Made by a program: the position numbers and the translations under genes. Under the pieces are notes generated by a model that did no database searches, was not told the origin of the DNA, and saw only the letters and a program-made list of their open reading frames with translations. From Acinetobacter amyesii (GTDB lineage: Bacteria > Pseudomonadota > Gammaproteobacteria > Pseudomonadales > Moraxellaceae), in the NCBI RefSeq assembly GCF_002018365.1, contig NZ_MVKX01000011.1:1-64000 (forward strand): 64,000 nucleotides of DNA, written 5' to 3'. This document shows, in pieces, positions 36,247-45,399 of this stretch (positions are counted from its first letter, which is position 1; every line of letters starts with the position of its first letter).

Positions 36247-37959
36247 TTGCGTCTAACAAATAGCCGACTGAACGGCCAGACAATAAAGCAGTATTCTACC
36301 ACATTCTTACTTGTCGGTAGCATGGCTTCTACTGCCCCAATTCGGGCCGTGGGAGAAGTTTACCATGCAAATTCAGGATATGATGCAATTAAACAAAGTA
36401 TGATTGCGGAATTTGCCTTAGCTTATAACGACATTCCAACCGCGCTTCATAACTACACCGTGCTTGCTATCAAAAGTAAATCCACCATGGTCAAACAACG
36501 TGCTTTAAACGTTGCTATTGAGCAAAATGATCTACAAGCAGCCTTAGACATTGCCACACATTGGGTCGTCCAAGAACCTGAAGATGTCCCGGCATTATTT
36601 TATTTATCACATATTGCCCTGAAAGCCCATGAATATGAGCTTGCTGCAGAAACACTTGATAAAATTTTAACCATTGACCCGAATGCAGATTTAGAACAAA
36701 TTTTGGCGGGTATTTCCCCTGAATCAGAGGAAGATCGTGCTTATCTGATTCAAGCATTGACCGCCAGCAAAGAAAAAACCAATCCCTCTATTTTGGTTTT
36801 AGTCGCAGGTTTACAAGCTCAAAATGGCGCCTTTGCCGATGCCTTAGACACCATTAATTTAGCACTGAAAAAACGCCCCAAAGTGACTGGCTATATTTTA
36901 ATGAAAGCCAATTTACTCATGTCGTTGGGTGATGAAGACGAAACCTTAAAATGGTTCGAAAAATCGAGCCGCAAACATCGTAACAATATGGAAGTTCGCT
37001 TAGCCGAAGCGAAATATTTAATTAAAATCAATCAGTCAGAATTAGGTCTAAAAAAACTCGAAGATATACTAAAGAAGTGGCCATCTGCTGAAGAACCGCT
37101 ATTTATGGCAGGTTTGACCAGTATTGACTTAGAACTTTATGAAAAAGCCGAAAAGTATTTGGTGGAGTTGCGCTATTCAAGCAAATACCAAAATGAGGCG
37201 TATTACTATCTCGCAGTAAATGCTGAACGTAAACAGCATTATGAAACAGCGAAGGCCTATTATCGCCTTGTAGATGGCAGTCTTTATACGGTTTCACGGC
37301 GCAATATGATCAGCATTTTTAGCCAGCAAAATAAGCTGCATGATGCGCTGCGTTTTTTAACCCAAGAGCGGGTTAATTATCCTCAACATGCCAGTTTTTT
37401 ATATCTTGCTCAGGCAGATATTTTAAAACGCATGAACAATAAAAAAGCAGCAGTTCGTTTGCTTGATGAAGCGGTAAAGAACTTACCTGAAGATCCAGAG
37501 CTCATTTATGCCGAAGTTCTATTGCTCGACGCCCATCAAGATAAAGATAGACTCGATCAATTATTGAAACAATTACTTGAAATTGAGCCCAATAGCCCGA
37601 CTTATTTAAACGCATATGCCTATACCTTGGCGGTACAAAATAGACGCTTAGATGAGGCTCGAAAGTACGTCGAACATGCCTTGGAATATGCTCCTGAGCA
37701 AGCCTCAATTTTAGATACGTTCGGTTATATTTGTTATTTGCAAAATGATTTTAGCACGTCTGCATCGGTTTTGGCCAAAGCATATGAACTGAGTAATAGT
37801 TTAAAAATTGGCATTCGCTATGCACGATCAGTCTTCATGCAAGGTGATATGAATAAATTTGACGCGTTGTTACAACAACTCCAACAAAAACATCCGAATG
37901 ATCCGCAATTAGAGCAACTACATTCGTTATTGTTACCCCAACCCCTGAAAAAGAGTTAA
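36247..37959 (+). CDS. Exported tetratricopeptide-repeat protein (lolB-upstream type)
   Basis: About 570 residues, homologous in position and plan to P. aeruginosa PA4667. A probable N-terminal export signal (STTFLLVGSMASTAPIRA) is followed by at least 12 TPR-like helix pairs spread over the whole protein, e.g. EYELAAETLDKILTIDPNAD, DEARKYVEHALEYAPEQAS. TPRs bind protein partners; here the periplasm or outer membrane is likely because of the signal. The start is uncertain: TTG at 36247 fits the signal peptide, while a GTG at 36202 would add 15 residues. It is the first gene of a block with lolB and ispE (gap to lolB nine bases). The molecular role is unknown. Confidence 0.85.
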   Translation: MRLTNSRLNGQTIKQYSTTFLLVGSMASTAPIRAVGEVYHANSGYDAIKQSMIAEFALAYNDIPTALHNYTVLAIKSKSTMVKQRALNVAIEQNDLQAALDIATHWVVQEPEDVPALFYLSHIALKAHEYELAAETLDKILTIDPNADLEQILAGISPESEEDRAYLIQALTASKEKTNPSILVLVAGLQAQNGAFADALDTINLALKKRPKVTGYILMKANLLMSLGDEDETLKWFEKSSRKHRNNMEVRLAEAKYLIKINQSELGLKKLEDILKKWPSAEEPLFMAGLTSIDLELYEKAEKYLVELRYSSKYQNEAYYYLAVNAERKQHYETAKAYYRLVDGSLYTVSRRNMISIFSQQNKLHDALRFLTQERVNYPQHASFLYLAQADILKRMNNKKAAVRLLDEAVKNLPEDPELIYAEVLLLDAHQDKDRLDQLLKQLLEIEPNSPTYLNAYAYTLAVQNRRLDEARKYVEHALEYAPEQASILDTFGYICYLQNDFSTSASVLAKAYELSNSLKIGIRYARSVFMQGDMNKFDALLQQLQQKHPNDPQLEQLHSLLLPQPLKKS

Positions 37960-37968
37960 TACGAATTT

Positions 37969-38547
37969 ATGCAAGTATCTTCAAAATTTGGGGTATCTGC
38001 CCTGACCTGCTGCGCTTTATTTTTTACCGGTTGTCAGCAATACGTTAAAACGCCCGCTCAACCGAGCCCTGAAGAAGTCGCTGCAAATCAATTCAACTTA
38101 CAAGGTAAGATTGGTGTGCGCACGCCACAACAGTCAGGAAGTGCTTTTTTTACTTGGGTTCAAGACCGCAATGAATATGACATCGAACTGAGTGGTATTT
38201 TAGGTGTTGGAAAAACTCAAATCAGCGGTAAACCCGGTCAAGTTCAGCTCAATAGTGCAAAAACCGGTTTAATTGAAGCAGAAACACCTGAAGAATTACT
38301 GGAACGTGCTACTGGTTGGCAAGCTCCCATTACCCACCTCGTCGACTGGGTACAGGCGCGCCCTGCAACCACACAAGCAAAAATTCAACGCGATACTGCA
38401 CAGCGCCCACAACAGATTATTGAAGATGGTTGGACGGTTGACCTAAGCTATAACGAGACTGCGACGGTACCGAACAAGTTAATTTTAAAACAAGCACTTG
38501 AATCCGGTCAGGAAAACCGTATTACAATGGTGATTCAAAATCGTTAA
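37969..38547 (+). CDS. lolB: Outer-membrane lipoprotein receptor LolB
   Basis: Accepts lipoproteins from LolA and places them in the outer membrane. The 192 residues begin with a lipoprotein signal ending in FFTGC, lipidated Cys22. The beta-barrel-like domain shows FNLQGKIGVRTPQQSGSAFF, ILGVGKTQISG and the conserved WVQARP segment near residue 124. The length matches E. coli LolB (207). It lies between the TPR gene and ispE, with ispE 19 bases downstream; this order is conserved in many gammaproteobacteria. Confidence 0.94.
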   Translation: MQVSSKFGVSALTCCALFFTGCQQYVKTPAQPSPEEVAANQFNLQGKIGVRTPQQSGSAFFTWVQDRNEYDIELSGILGVGKTQISGKPGQVQLNSAKTGLIEAETPEELLERATGWQAPITHLVDWVQARPATTQAKIQRDTAQRPQQIIEDGWTVDLSYNETATVPNKLILKQALESGQENRITMVIQNR

Positions 38548-38566
38548 TTTGCCTAAAAGCTGAGCT

Positions 38567-39415
38567 ATGACTTCTGTGATTCGTGTACCTTCTCCTGCAA
38601 AACTTAATTTGTTTTTGCACATTACTGGCCAACGTCCTAATGGATATCACGAATTACAGACGATTTTTCAGCTCATCGATTTATCTGATTGGATGGAATT
38701 TCACCCACTTGCAAATTCTGCTGATGAAGATTTTATTCAAATTGAGGGCTTAAACAGCGTCAATCTAGAGCAAAATTTAATTTATCGTGCTGCTCAAATA
38801 CTCAAACCATTTGCTAAAGCACTGACTGCACAAAAAATCCACATTGAAAAAAATATTCCGATGGGTGCAGGGCTCGGTGGTGGTTCATCCAATGCAGCCA
38901 CCACCCTAATCGTGCTCAATCAACTATGGAAATGTGGCCTAAATACCGAACAACTTGCAGAACTCGGTTTACAACTTGGGGCAGATGTTCCCGTGTTTGT
39001 ACATGGTCTAAATGCGTGGGCTGAAGGCATCGGTGAACACTTAACATTCATAGATTTAGCTCAAAAACAGTACATTGTGCTGAAACCTGACTGTTTTATC
39101 AGCACTCAACTGCTTTTTTCACAAAAAACGTTGACAAGAGACTCAAAGCCCACTAAATTTTGCGGCTATCAGGAAACGCCATCTGATTTTGGAAATAACT
39201 TTGAGCCTGTGGCACGAAGCTTATATCCCGAAGTCGATGAAGCAATGCAGTACTTAGATCAGTTCGGTGCAGCAAAGCTTACAGGTACAGGTGCTTGTGT
39301 ATTTGCTGAAGTAACTGAAAATATGAATATTGATGACATATTGAAAAATGCGCCATGTAAATCTTACTTGGTTCGCAGTTTACAAGAATCACCATTACGT
39401 CATTTTGAAGTTTGA
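38567..39415 (+). CDS. ispE: 4-diphosphocytidyl-2-C-methyl-D-erythritol kinase
   Basis: GHMP-family kinase of the MEP isoprenoid pathway; phosphorylates the 2-hydroxyl of CDP-methylerythritol. Substrate-binding PSPAKLNLFLHITGQRPNGYHEL is at the N-terminus, the ATP loop PMGAGLGGGSSNAA at about 97-110, and the catalytic Asp is in LGADVPVF (about 142). The C-terminal GAAKLTGTGACVFAE is the third GHMP motif. The 282 residues match the family. The first tRNA-Gln starts three bases after its stop with no terminator, so the tRNAs may be processed from this transcript. Confidence 0.96.
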   Translation: MTSVIRVPSPAKLNLFLHITGQRPNGYHELQTIFQLIDLSDWMEFHPLANSADEDFIQIEGLNSVNLEQNLIYRAAQILKPFAKALTAQKIHIEKNIPMGAGLGGGSSNAATTLIVLNQLWKCGLNTEQLAELGLQLGADVPVFVHGLNAWAEGIGEHLTFIDLAQKQYIVLKPDCFISTQLLFSQKTLTRDSKPTKFCGYQETPSDFGNNFEPVARSLYPEVDEAMQYLDQFGAAKLTGTGACVFAEVTENMNIDDILKNAPCKSYLVRSLQESPLRHFEV

Positions 39416-39418
39416 TAT

Positions 39419-39493
39419 AGGGGCGTCGCCAAGTGGTAAGGCACCGGGTTTTGATCTCGGCATCCGTTGGTTCGAATCCAGCCGCCCCTGCCA
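39419..39493 (+). tRNA. tRNA-Gln (anticodon TTG), copy 1
   Basis: 75 bases with encoded CCA. Acceptor stem AGGGGCG pairs with CGCCCCT; anticodon loop TTTTGAT between CCGGG and CTCGG gives TTG; T-arm TTCGAAT. Starts three bases after ispE. Confidence 0.97.
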
Positions 39494-39531
39494 TCATTTT
39501 TCACCTGTAGATGTAATTGCTGTAAAGTATT

Positions 39532-39606
39532 AGGGGCGTCGCCAAGTGGTAAGGCACCGGGTTTTGATCTCGGCATCCGTTGGTTCGAATCCAGCCGCCC
39601 CTGCCA
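39532..39606 (+). tRNA. tRNA-Gln (anticodon TTG), copy 2
   Basis: Identical to copy 1 over all 75 bases; spacer to copy 1 is 38 bases and unrelated in sequence to the other spacers. Confidence 0.97.
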
Positions 39607-39634
39607 TTTACTTTATTCGCTATTTCATCAATTT

Positions 39635-39709
39635 AGGGGCGTCGCCAAGTGGTAAGGCACCGGGTTTTGATCTCGGCATCCGTTGGTTCGAATCCAGCCG
39701 CCCCTGCCA
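39635..39709 (+). tRNA. tRNA-Gln (anticodon TTG), copy 3
   Basis: Identical to the other copies; spacer to copy 2 is 28 bases. Confidence 0.97.
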
Positions 39710-39760
39710 TTTACTTCAAAAAAGACAGAGCATAATTTGCAGTATCTTTGTTGTTTCAAC

Positions 39761-39789
39761 TTGACAAAATACCGCAAAAATATTAAAGT
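39761..39789 (+). promoter_or_regulatory. Sigma-70 promoter before the fourth tRNA-Gln and prs
   Basis: A perfect TTGACA (39761-39766) and TAAAGT (39784-39789) with 17-base spacing, placed in the longest (91-base) tRNA spacer. It would start transcription just before copy 4 and could carry on into prs, because no terminator is seen between them. Confidence 0.65.
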
Positions 39790-39800
39790 TCTGCCGCATT

Positions 39801-39875
39801 AGGGGCGTCGCCAAGTGGTAAGGCACCGGGTTTTGATCTCGGCATCCGTTGGTTCGAATCCAGCCGCCCCTGCCA
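39801..39875 (+). tRNA. tRNA-Gln (anticodon TTG), copy 4
   Basis: Fourth identical 75-base copy, 91 bases after copy 3 and 37 bases before prs. It has its own promoter-like sequence. Confidence 0.97.
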
Positions 39876-39912
39876 TCTAATTCCCTAATTTGCCAACCGC
39901 CAAGGGTGCTTC

Positions 39913-40866
39913 ATGCCCAATCTTGTCGTTTTTAGTGGATCTGCACATCCACAATTCGCCCAAAAAGTCGTTAGCCACCTTCACATCCCTCTAGGTGCTG
40001 CATCTGTAGGTCAATTTTCTGACGGTGAAATCGCTGTCGAAATTACTGAAAATGTTCGTGGTAAAGACGTATTCATCGTACAACCAACTTGTGCCCCAAC
40101 TAACGATAACCTTATGGAAATCTTAGTTATGGCTGATGCTTTGCGTCGTGCAAGTGCTGGTCGTATCACTGCTGTCATTCCTTACTTTGGTTATGCTCGT
40201 CAAGACCGTCGTCCACGTTCAAGCCGTGTGCCAATTACAGCAAAAGTTGTTGCAGATATGCTCACAACTGTTGGTATTGACCGCGTTGTCATGATCGACC
40301 TTCATGCTGACCAAATCCAAGGTTTCTTCGATATTCCTGTAGACAACATCTACGGTACTCCTGCGCTTTTAGCAGATCTTCGTCAACAGTCACACGACAA
40401 CTTAATGGTTGTTTCTCCTGACGTTGGTGGTGTAGTACGTGCGCGTGCTGTTGCTAAGCAAATGGGTGATATCGATCTTGCGATCATCGACAAACGCCGT
40501 CAAAAAGCGAATGAATCTCAAGTAATGCACTTGATCGGTGACGTTAAAGGCCGTGACTGTGTCATCGTTGATGATATGGTGGATACAGCAGGTACATTGT
40601 GTAAAGCTGCTGACGCACTAAAAACTTTTGGTGCTCGCAAAGTTGTTGCTTACGCAACTCACCCAGTACTTTCTGGTAAAGCTTTAGAAAACTTGAAAAA
40701 CTCTGTGATTGACGAATTGGTTGTAACAGACACCATTCCGCTTTCAGAAGAAGCTCAAGCTCTTGGTAAGATTCGCCAAGTTTCAGTTGCAAGTATGGTT
40801 GCTGAAACTATTCGTCGTATTAACAACGAAGAATCTATTAGCGCAATGTTCGATTCTTATCTATAA
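39913..40866 (+). CDS. prs: Ribose-phosphate pyrophosphokinase
   Basis: Makes PRPP from ribose 5-phosphate and ATP for nucleotide, histidine, tryptophan and NAD synthesis. The 317 residues carry [15 protein letters not shown] (ATP flexible region, about 96-110), the [12 protein letters not shown] segment with the metal-binding His, and the PRPP loop [12 protein letters not shown] (about 217-228). The ATG at 39913 lies just after tRNA-Gln copy 4; a tRNA-Gln/prs neighbourhood is also found in Pseudomonas. A GU-containing terminator-like hairpin follows before rplY. Confidence 0.97.
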   Translation: MPNLVVFSGSAHPQFAQKVVSHLHIPLGAASVGQFSDGEIAVEITENVRGKDVFIVQPTCAPTNDNLMEILVMADALRRASAGRITAVIPYFGYARQDRRPRSSRVPITAKVVADMLTTVGIDRVVMIDLHADQIQGFFDIPVDNIYGTPALLADLRQQSHDNLMVVSPDVGGVVRARAVAKQMGDIDLAIIDKRRQKANESQVMHLIGDVKGRDCVIVDDMVDTAGTLCKAADALKTFGARKVVAYATHPVLSGKALENLKNSVIDELVVTDTIPLSEEAQALGKIRQVSVASMVAETIRRINNEESISAMFDSYL

Positions 40867-40882
40867 TATAGCGCTAAATTTA

Positions 40883-40910
40883 AAAGCCCTGCCTTTTGGT
40901 GGGGCTTTCT
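40883..40910 (+). terminator. Terminator-like hairpin between prs and rplY
   Basis: Stem AAAGCCCTGCC pairs with GGTGGGGCTTT (two G-U pairs, TTTT loop, 40883-40908). The following tract is TTTCT rather than a full T-run, so it may be a leaky terminator that lets some transcription into rplY. Confidence 0.6.
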
Positions 40911-40964
40911 ATCACTAGACTGGTCGAAGGTCTAGTCAATTAAACTTAAATAGGAATGTCTATC

Positions 40965-41261
40965 ATGGCAAACTTCGTATTAAATGCAGTAGCACGTGAA
41001 GAAGCAGTACAAGGGAAAGGTTCGAGCCGCCGCCTTCGTCTTCAAAATAAAGTACCAGCAATCATCTACGGTGGTGCAGCTGAACCTGTAGCAGTTACTT
41101 TAGAACTTCGAGAACTTGTTAAAGCTTTAGAAAACAATGCTTTCTTTGAAGAAGTTATTGAAATCAACATCGACGGTAAAGCTGAAAGCGTTAAAATCCA
41201 AGCTTTACAACGTCACCCAGCTAAAAACACTCCTATGCACGCTGACTTCAAACGCGCATAA
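40965..41261 (+). CDS. rplY: 50S ribosomal protein bL25 (short form)
   Basis: Binds 5S rRNA in the large subunit. The 98-residue product is the short form without the C-terminal CTC-type extension present in Pseudomonas L25. It contains GKGSSRRLRLQNKVPAIIYGG near the N-terminus and ends IQALQRHPAKNTPMHADFKRA. The ATG at 40965 is chosen because AGGA lies nine bases before it; an ATG three codons earlier overlaps that ribosome site. pth follows after 20 bases. Confidence 0.95.
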   Translation: MANFVLNAVAREEAVQGKGSSRRLRLQNKVPAIIYGGAAEPVAVTLELRELVKALENNAFFEEVIEINIDGKAESVKIQALQRHPAKNTPMHADFKRA

Positions 41262-41281
41262 GTGTTAAATGGTGTAAATGA

Positions 41282-41857
41282 GTGAGTAAACTTTCACTGA
41301 TTGTTGGTTTGGGTAACCCAGGTTCTGAGTATGCCCAAACCCGCCATAATGCAGGCTTCTGGTTTGTAGAACGCCTTGCAGAACAATATGGCATCCAACT
41401 CAAAGCTGATCCTAAATATAAAGGTATCAGTGGTCGTGGTAATATCGAAGGTCAAGACGTTCGTCTGCTGTTACCCACAACCTTTATGAACCTCTCTGGT
41501 CAAAGTGTTGTTCCCTTCGCCAAATTCTATCAAATTGCTCCTGAAGCAATGCTTATCGCACATGATGAACTTGATATGAACCCTGGTGTCATTCGCCTGA
41601 AAACTGGCGGTGGTCATGGTGGTCATAATGGTTTACGCGATATCGTCCCGCATATTGGTCCAAATTTCCATCGTTTACGTATTGGTATTGGTCATCCTGG
41701 TTCTAAAGAACGTGTCTCAGGCCATGTTTTAGGTAAAGCACCAAGTAGTGAACAAGGCTTAATGGATGATGCTATTGCATATGCCTTATCACGTACTAAA
41801 TTGTTGGTAAGTGGTGAGATTCAGCAAGCCATGAACCAGATCAACGCTTACAAATAG
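41282..41857 (+). CDS. pth: Peptidyl-tRNA hydrolase
   Basis: Releases peptides from prematurely dropped peptidyl-tRNAs. The 191 residues start at a GTG and contain VGLGNPGSEYAQTRHNAGFW with catalytic His22, NLSGQSV (Asn at about 70) and AHDELDMNPG with the conserved Asp (about 95), plus GGHGGHNGLRDI. It follows rplY by 20 bases, the standard bacterial pairing, and forms the end of the prs-rplY-pth group. Confidence 0.96.
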   Translation: MSKLSLIVGLGNPGSEYAQTRHNAGFWFVERLAEQYGIQLKADPKYKGISGRGNIEGQDVRLLLPTTFMNLSGQSVVPFAKFYQIAPEAMLIAHDELDMNPGVIRLKTGGGHGGHNGLRDIVPHIGPNFHRLRIGIGHPGSKERVSGHVLGKAPSSEQGLMDDAIAYALSRTKLLVSGEIQQAMNQINAYK

Positions 41858-42007
41858 AACTGACAATTCCACAAATTGTTGAACAATACTTATTGCCATC
41901 TGAATGATTTCAGAGCAAAATGCGCTTGCATTTGACTGCTCACCCAGCATTCAAGAGATTGTTCCACCATAAGATACGATCTTAGGTCTACCAAGGAGAC
42001 GCTAGCC

Positions 42008-42388
42008 ATGCTATCTCGTTTATTAAAAGCTAAAATCCACCGTTGCGTCGTTACACAAGCAGAATTACATTATGAAGGTTCTTGTGCAATTGACGGTATT
42101 CTTCTAGATTTAGCCGGTATCCGTGAATATGAAGAAATTCATATGTGGAACGTGACTAATGGTAAGCGTTTTACCACTTATGCCATTCGTGGTGAAGAAG
42201 GTTCTGGCATTATCTCTGTAAACGGCGGTGCTGCTCACCAAGCAGATATTGGCGACTTGTTGATTATCGCAACTTTTGGTGATTTCACAGAAGCTGAAGC
42301 AAATGCACATAAGCCACGCTTAGTCTATGCGAACCCAAACAACACTGTGAACCACACAGCGAACTGTATTCCAGTTCAAGTTGCTTAA
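42008..42388 (+). CDS. panD: Aspartate 1-decarboxylase
   Basis: Pyruvoyl-dependent enzyme that makes beta-alanine for pantothenate. The 126-residue proenzyme has the self-cleavage site Gly24-Ser25 in [10 protein letters not shown], where Ser25 becomes the pyruvoyl group, and later [10 protein letters not shown] and NGGAAHQ motifs. The length matches E. coli PanD. AAGGAG precedes the ATG closely. It has its own 150-base upstream region and a terminator at 42412. coaD, another CoA-pathway gene, lies 15 kb away in the window. Confidence 0.97.
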   Translation: MLSRLLKAKIHRCVVTQAELHYEGSCAIDGILLDLAGIREYEEIHMWNVTNGKRFTTYAIRGEEGSGIISVNGGAAHQADIGDLLIIATFGDFTEAEANAHKPRLVYANPNNTVNHTANCIPVQVA

Positions 42389-42411
42389 TTCAAGTATTTA
42401 AAAATTCTAAA

Positions 42412-42438
42412 AAGCCCGCAAAATTTGCGGGCTTTTTT
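42412..42438 (+). terminator. Terminator of panD
   Basis: Stem AAGCCCGCA/TGCGGGCTT with AAATT loop, T-run to 42438. Confidence 0.93.
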
Positions 42439-42519
42439 ATGGCTGAAATATGCATTATTGATTACGAAAATTCAGTATTAGACGCATATCACTACATACA
42501 ACTCAACAGCTCAATTTAT

Positions 42520-43134
42520 CTACCCTGCTCTAGGGCCCTTCCACCATGCTTGGTTTTGTTTACAATCAAAGGGCTGTAAATGCTCTCCGACCAACCCCAC
42601 CAACAAAGGCTGACCATTTTCTTGTACCTTTAGCTCTGCATATTGCGCATCGCGATAGCACGCTTCCAAGCCTTCTGCAAATAAAAAGCTGCTCGCAGCG
42701 GGATATAAACCCTCAAATCTATTGTCAGGATTTTTGAGCACCAGTTTTGTAGATGAGCTTGGATACTGCGCTAATAACTTTGGATTGAAACTGGTCCGAA
42801 TCACTCTACGCTGTGCATCAAGCTGCACATAACTCACAATACTTTTTTGATCGACAAAATCGTCACGGTGTACATTTTCTTCTTTGTTCGCTTTGCCAGC
42901 CTGCCCATTGGCAGATTGCTCTTCAGAAGGCTGACCACCAAAGTAGAGCTGATAATTCAAGGCCATATAATCCCCTTGAATCAACGAGCGAGGATCGACA
43001 GGTTGCAGCTTTACATAAATACTCTGACTGTTTGCCAAATGCCATTCATGACGTGCAATCATCAGCACAAATAAAAGAATACTGAGTACAGCCAAACCAA
43101 TAGGAAGCATTTTTTTATTGAGTATGTTCATCAT
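42520..43134 (-). CDS. GDYXXLXY-domain protein
   Basis: 204 residues with one N-terminal membrane helix (about 10-26) and a periplasmic domain containing the family signature GDYMALNY (about 54-61) after LQPVDPRSLIQ. The domain is of unknown function and is typically encoded beside a DUF2157/DUF4401 membrane protein, as here. Its ATG overlaps the last four bases of that upstream gene (43131-43134, ATGA), so the two are translationally coupled and probably form one complex. Confidence 0.88.
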   Translation of the reverse strand: MMNILNKKMLPIGLAVLSILLFVLMIARHEWHLANSQSIYVKLQPVDPRSLIQGDYMALNYQLYFGGQPSEEQSANGQAGKANKEENVHRDDFVDQKSIVSYVQLDAQRRVIRTSFNPKLLAQYPSSSTKLVLKNPDNRFEGLYPAASSFLFAEGLEACYRDAQYAELKVQENGQPLLVGLVGEHLQPFDCKQNQAWWKGPRAG

Positions 43135-44972
43135 GCTCCTCCCCCTTGTTTAAGCTGTATCGCAGTTAACATTCTGGTGATGCCAAGCAGCAAAAGGCCA
43201 GAGATCAAAATCGTTAAACTTTTCAATAAAAAACTCAGACCCAAATTGTAGTACAGCATCCATAAGCTAAAAATGATCAACACGATGCAAAGGGCTTTAA
43301 CCAAAGATTGCTGATAGACCTGCGCCCATGCCAATAAAACCAAAAACAAGAAAATTCCAAAATAGCCCATCGCAATCAGCACAAGGCCCAATAGCAGTAA
43401 CGGCCATTTTTCGCTCCCCACCTGTTTTTGCTGATTTGCGATGTAAAGGCCAAGCCAAACCGCAGGCAGTAAATAACCGATAAACAGGTCAAGAACGCCA
43501 TGTTGGGTCTGTTCAAACTGTAGAACGTTATTTGACAGCGTCTGCAACACCACAACCGCCAATACGATGCATAACATCCACAACACAATGCTTTTTCGAT
43601 ACATCGTGTGCAACCAAGCTGTTGCACTCCCGAGCAAGAAAATGAGTAGAATATAATTCAATCCAATCACAGCTAAGATGACATGTTCATCGCTTATAAA
43701 AAGATCGGCATCAAATAGTGTGGCCACCGCAAGGCCATATCCTGCAATGAGTTGAATAAAAACAATAAACCAATGCATTCGACTAAACAAACAGAGCAAG
43801 ATAACGCCAATTTGTAATACTAAAATAAACCCAATGCTATCGGTCAAGCTCTCTGTATGAATGAAGACCGCAGATTGGCCACATACCCATAAGCAGTAAG
43901 CAAATTGGCGACTAAAGATACTTTTAGCTCGTCGAATCAACCACCAAGCCATAGCCACAAAAACTAAGCCTATGACGATCGAAAACGCCTTCCAATAGGT
44001 CAGCAATAAGCTCGATAAAATAATGCCTGCGAACCATGCCCCAATCGCTAAAGGAATAACCGCAAATTTAGTCTGTGGCAGAAATTTCATCAGTGCCCAA
44101 CTGATCACCGCAAACCAAGCAAATATCAGCAAGGCAAAAACCAACAATCCTGCACTCGAGTCAGATAAAATATGTTCTGCCCATTGGAAAATCAAAATAC
44201 TGAAACTCGCGGCGAGACCTGCAGCTTGTATACTTGTTTCTAATGCACGATGTTGTCGATAAAAATAGATAATCAGATAAATTGGAAGCAACAAGGCAAA
44301 AATTAAATATTGCCATTGATACTGCTCTGCCCCATTTCCACAGTATAAAAACATGCAATACATCGACATTAGTGTAATGAATGCAATAAATACAAAGCGC
44401 AGTGCAGCATAATATTTCAAACACAAAGTCACACATATTGCCGTCAATACATTCATACAGAGTAAATACCACCATGAATGATCAACGATTAAATAGCTTT
44501 GTTTAAAATATAAAAATAATGCCAATTGACTGATCAAACACAGTAACGCAAATACTCCGATATTCGGTCGATATAACCAAGGTAAAAGCAGCAAAGCCCA
44601 GACCAAAAATAACAGATAACTGTCTGCACCTGTTTGATAGACCTGACCAATCACAGCCATACTCAATCCGAGCAACAAAGCACTTAAAGCATCTAAACTT
44701 TGCTGAATCCAAGCATGCCTGGCAAAATATACACTCGTCACAGCACTCAGTACCAACAGCAACATTGGAATTGCTAATTGAATGAATTTTGGCAACATCA
44801 ACCAGTTTGCCGCGATCAAATACACGAAACTGGCTGCTATCAGTGCAACACCGATCACTTGCAGATACCGAATGACCTGTACATCTTGGAACAGATTTGT
44901 TGAAAACTCTTGATCTAACTGTGAACGATGCAGCTTTATATTCTGCTGCTGAGAATGCTGAGGAAGCGTCAT
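43131..44972 (-). CDS. DUF2157/DUF4401 multi-pass membrane protein
   Basis: 613 residues. A cytoplasmic start of about 35 residues leads to DUF2157 (VIGVALIAASFVYLIAANW, about 38-56), then about 18 to 20 hydrophobic helices; the C-terminal half corresponds to DUF4401 (LLLLGLVLIAMGYFGIFLFL region). No transport or catalytic motif is visible. It is the first gene of a two-gene unit with the GDYXXLXY protein. This pairing is widespread in Proteobacteria but uncharacterised. It is divergent from the FMN riboswitch and ribB. Confidence 0.88.
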   Translation of the reverse strand: MTLPQHSQQQNIKLHRSQLDQEFSTNLFQDVQVIRYLQVIGVALIAASFVYLIAANWLMLPKFIQLAIPMLLLVLSAVTSVYFARHAWIQQSLDALSALLLGLSMAVIGQVYQTGADSYLLFLVWALLLLPWLYRPNIGVFALLCLISQLALFLYFKQSYLIVDHSWWYLLCMNVLTAICVTLCLKYYAALRFVFIAFITLMSMYCMFLYCGNGAEQYQWQYLIFALLLPIYLIIYFYRQHRALETSIQAAGLAASFSILIFQWAEHILSDSSAGLLVFALLIFAWFAVISWALMKFLPQTKFAVIPLAIGAWFAGIILSSLLLTYWKAFSIVIGLVFVAMAWWLIRRAKSIFSRQFAYCLWVCGQSAVFIHTESLTDSIGFILVLQIGVILLCLFSRMHWFIVFIQLIAGYGLAVATLFDADLFISDEHVILAVIGLNYILLIFLLGSATAWLHTMYRKSIVLWMLCIVLAVVVLQTLSNNVLQFEQTQHGVLDLFIGYLLPAVWLGLYIANQQKQVGSEKWPLLLLGLVLIAMGYFGIFLFLVLLAWAQVYQQSLVKALCIVLIIFSLWMLYYNLGLSFLLKSLTILISGLLLLGITRMLTAIQLKQGGGA

Positions 44973-45144
44973 TTTTTATCATTATGCAATCATGGTTAAT
45001 TTATCGGCACGATAGCATGCTTTGGCACACTTTATAAAAATGCTTACAAATCCAATCTTATAACTTTACTTATCTAAAATTTTGCAAATGATTCTAGGCA
45101 ATAATCCCCCATCACCACACAAACAGGTCTATACTCAAGACACA

Positions 45145-45294
45145 TCGCTTCAGGGCGGGGTGAAATTCCCCACCGGTGGTAAATTTGCTGGGTTGAACGC
45201 CCTGCAAAAAGCCCACGAGCCAATCGTTTAAACGCGATTCGCAGATCAGGTGCAATACCTGAGCCGACGGTATAGTCCGGATGAAAGAAGACGA
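45145..45294 (+). promoter_or_regulatory. FMN riboswitch (RFN element)
   Basis: The conserved core is clear: TCAGGGCGGGGTGAAATTCCC and CACCGGTGGTAAAT at the 5' half, GCCCACGAGCC in the middle and GATCAGGTGCAATACCTGAGCC, GACGGTATAGTCCGGATGAAAGAAG at the 3' half. The closing P1 helix is TCG-CTTC with GAAG-A-CGA. It senses FMN and controls ribB downstream. No U-rich terminator follows within the remaining 105 bases of leader, so control of translation is more likely than of transcription. Confidence 0.96.
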
Positions 45295-45399
45295 CGTCAC
45301 ATCTCTATATCATTGATCATTTTCAATATATATCGTAACGCCACTATTTCACATGTCCTGAAATGTTCAACCGTATCTAAAATTTACGCGAGCGTTTCA

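Noticed and set aside
39348-39764. Overlapping short frames across the tRNA-Gln genes, with repeated segments
   Set aside because: The repeated peptides come from translating four identical tRNAs.
39419-39875. Regular direct repeats that might suggest a CRISPR array
   Set aside because: The repeats are 75 bases, fold as tRNA-Gln with CCA ends, and the spacers are irregular.
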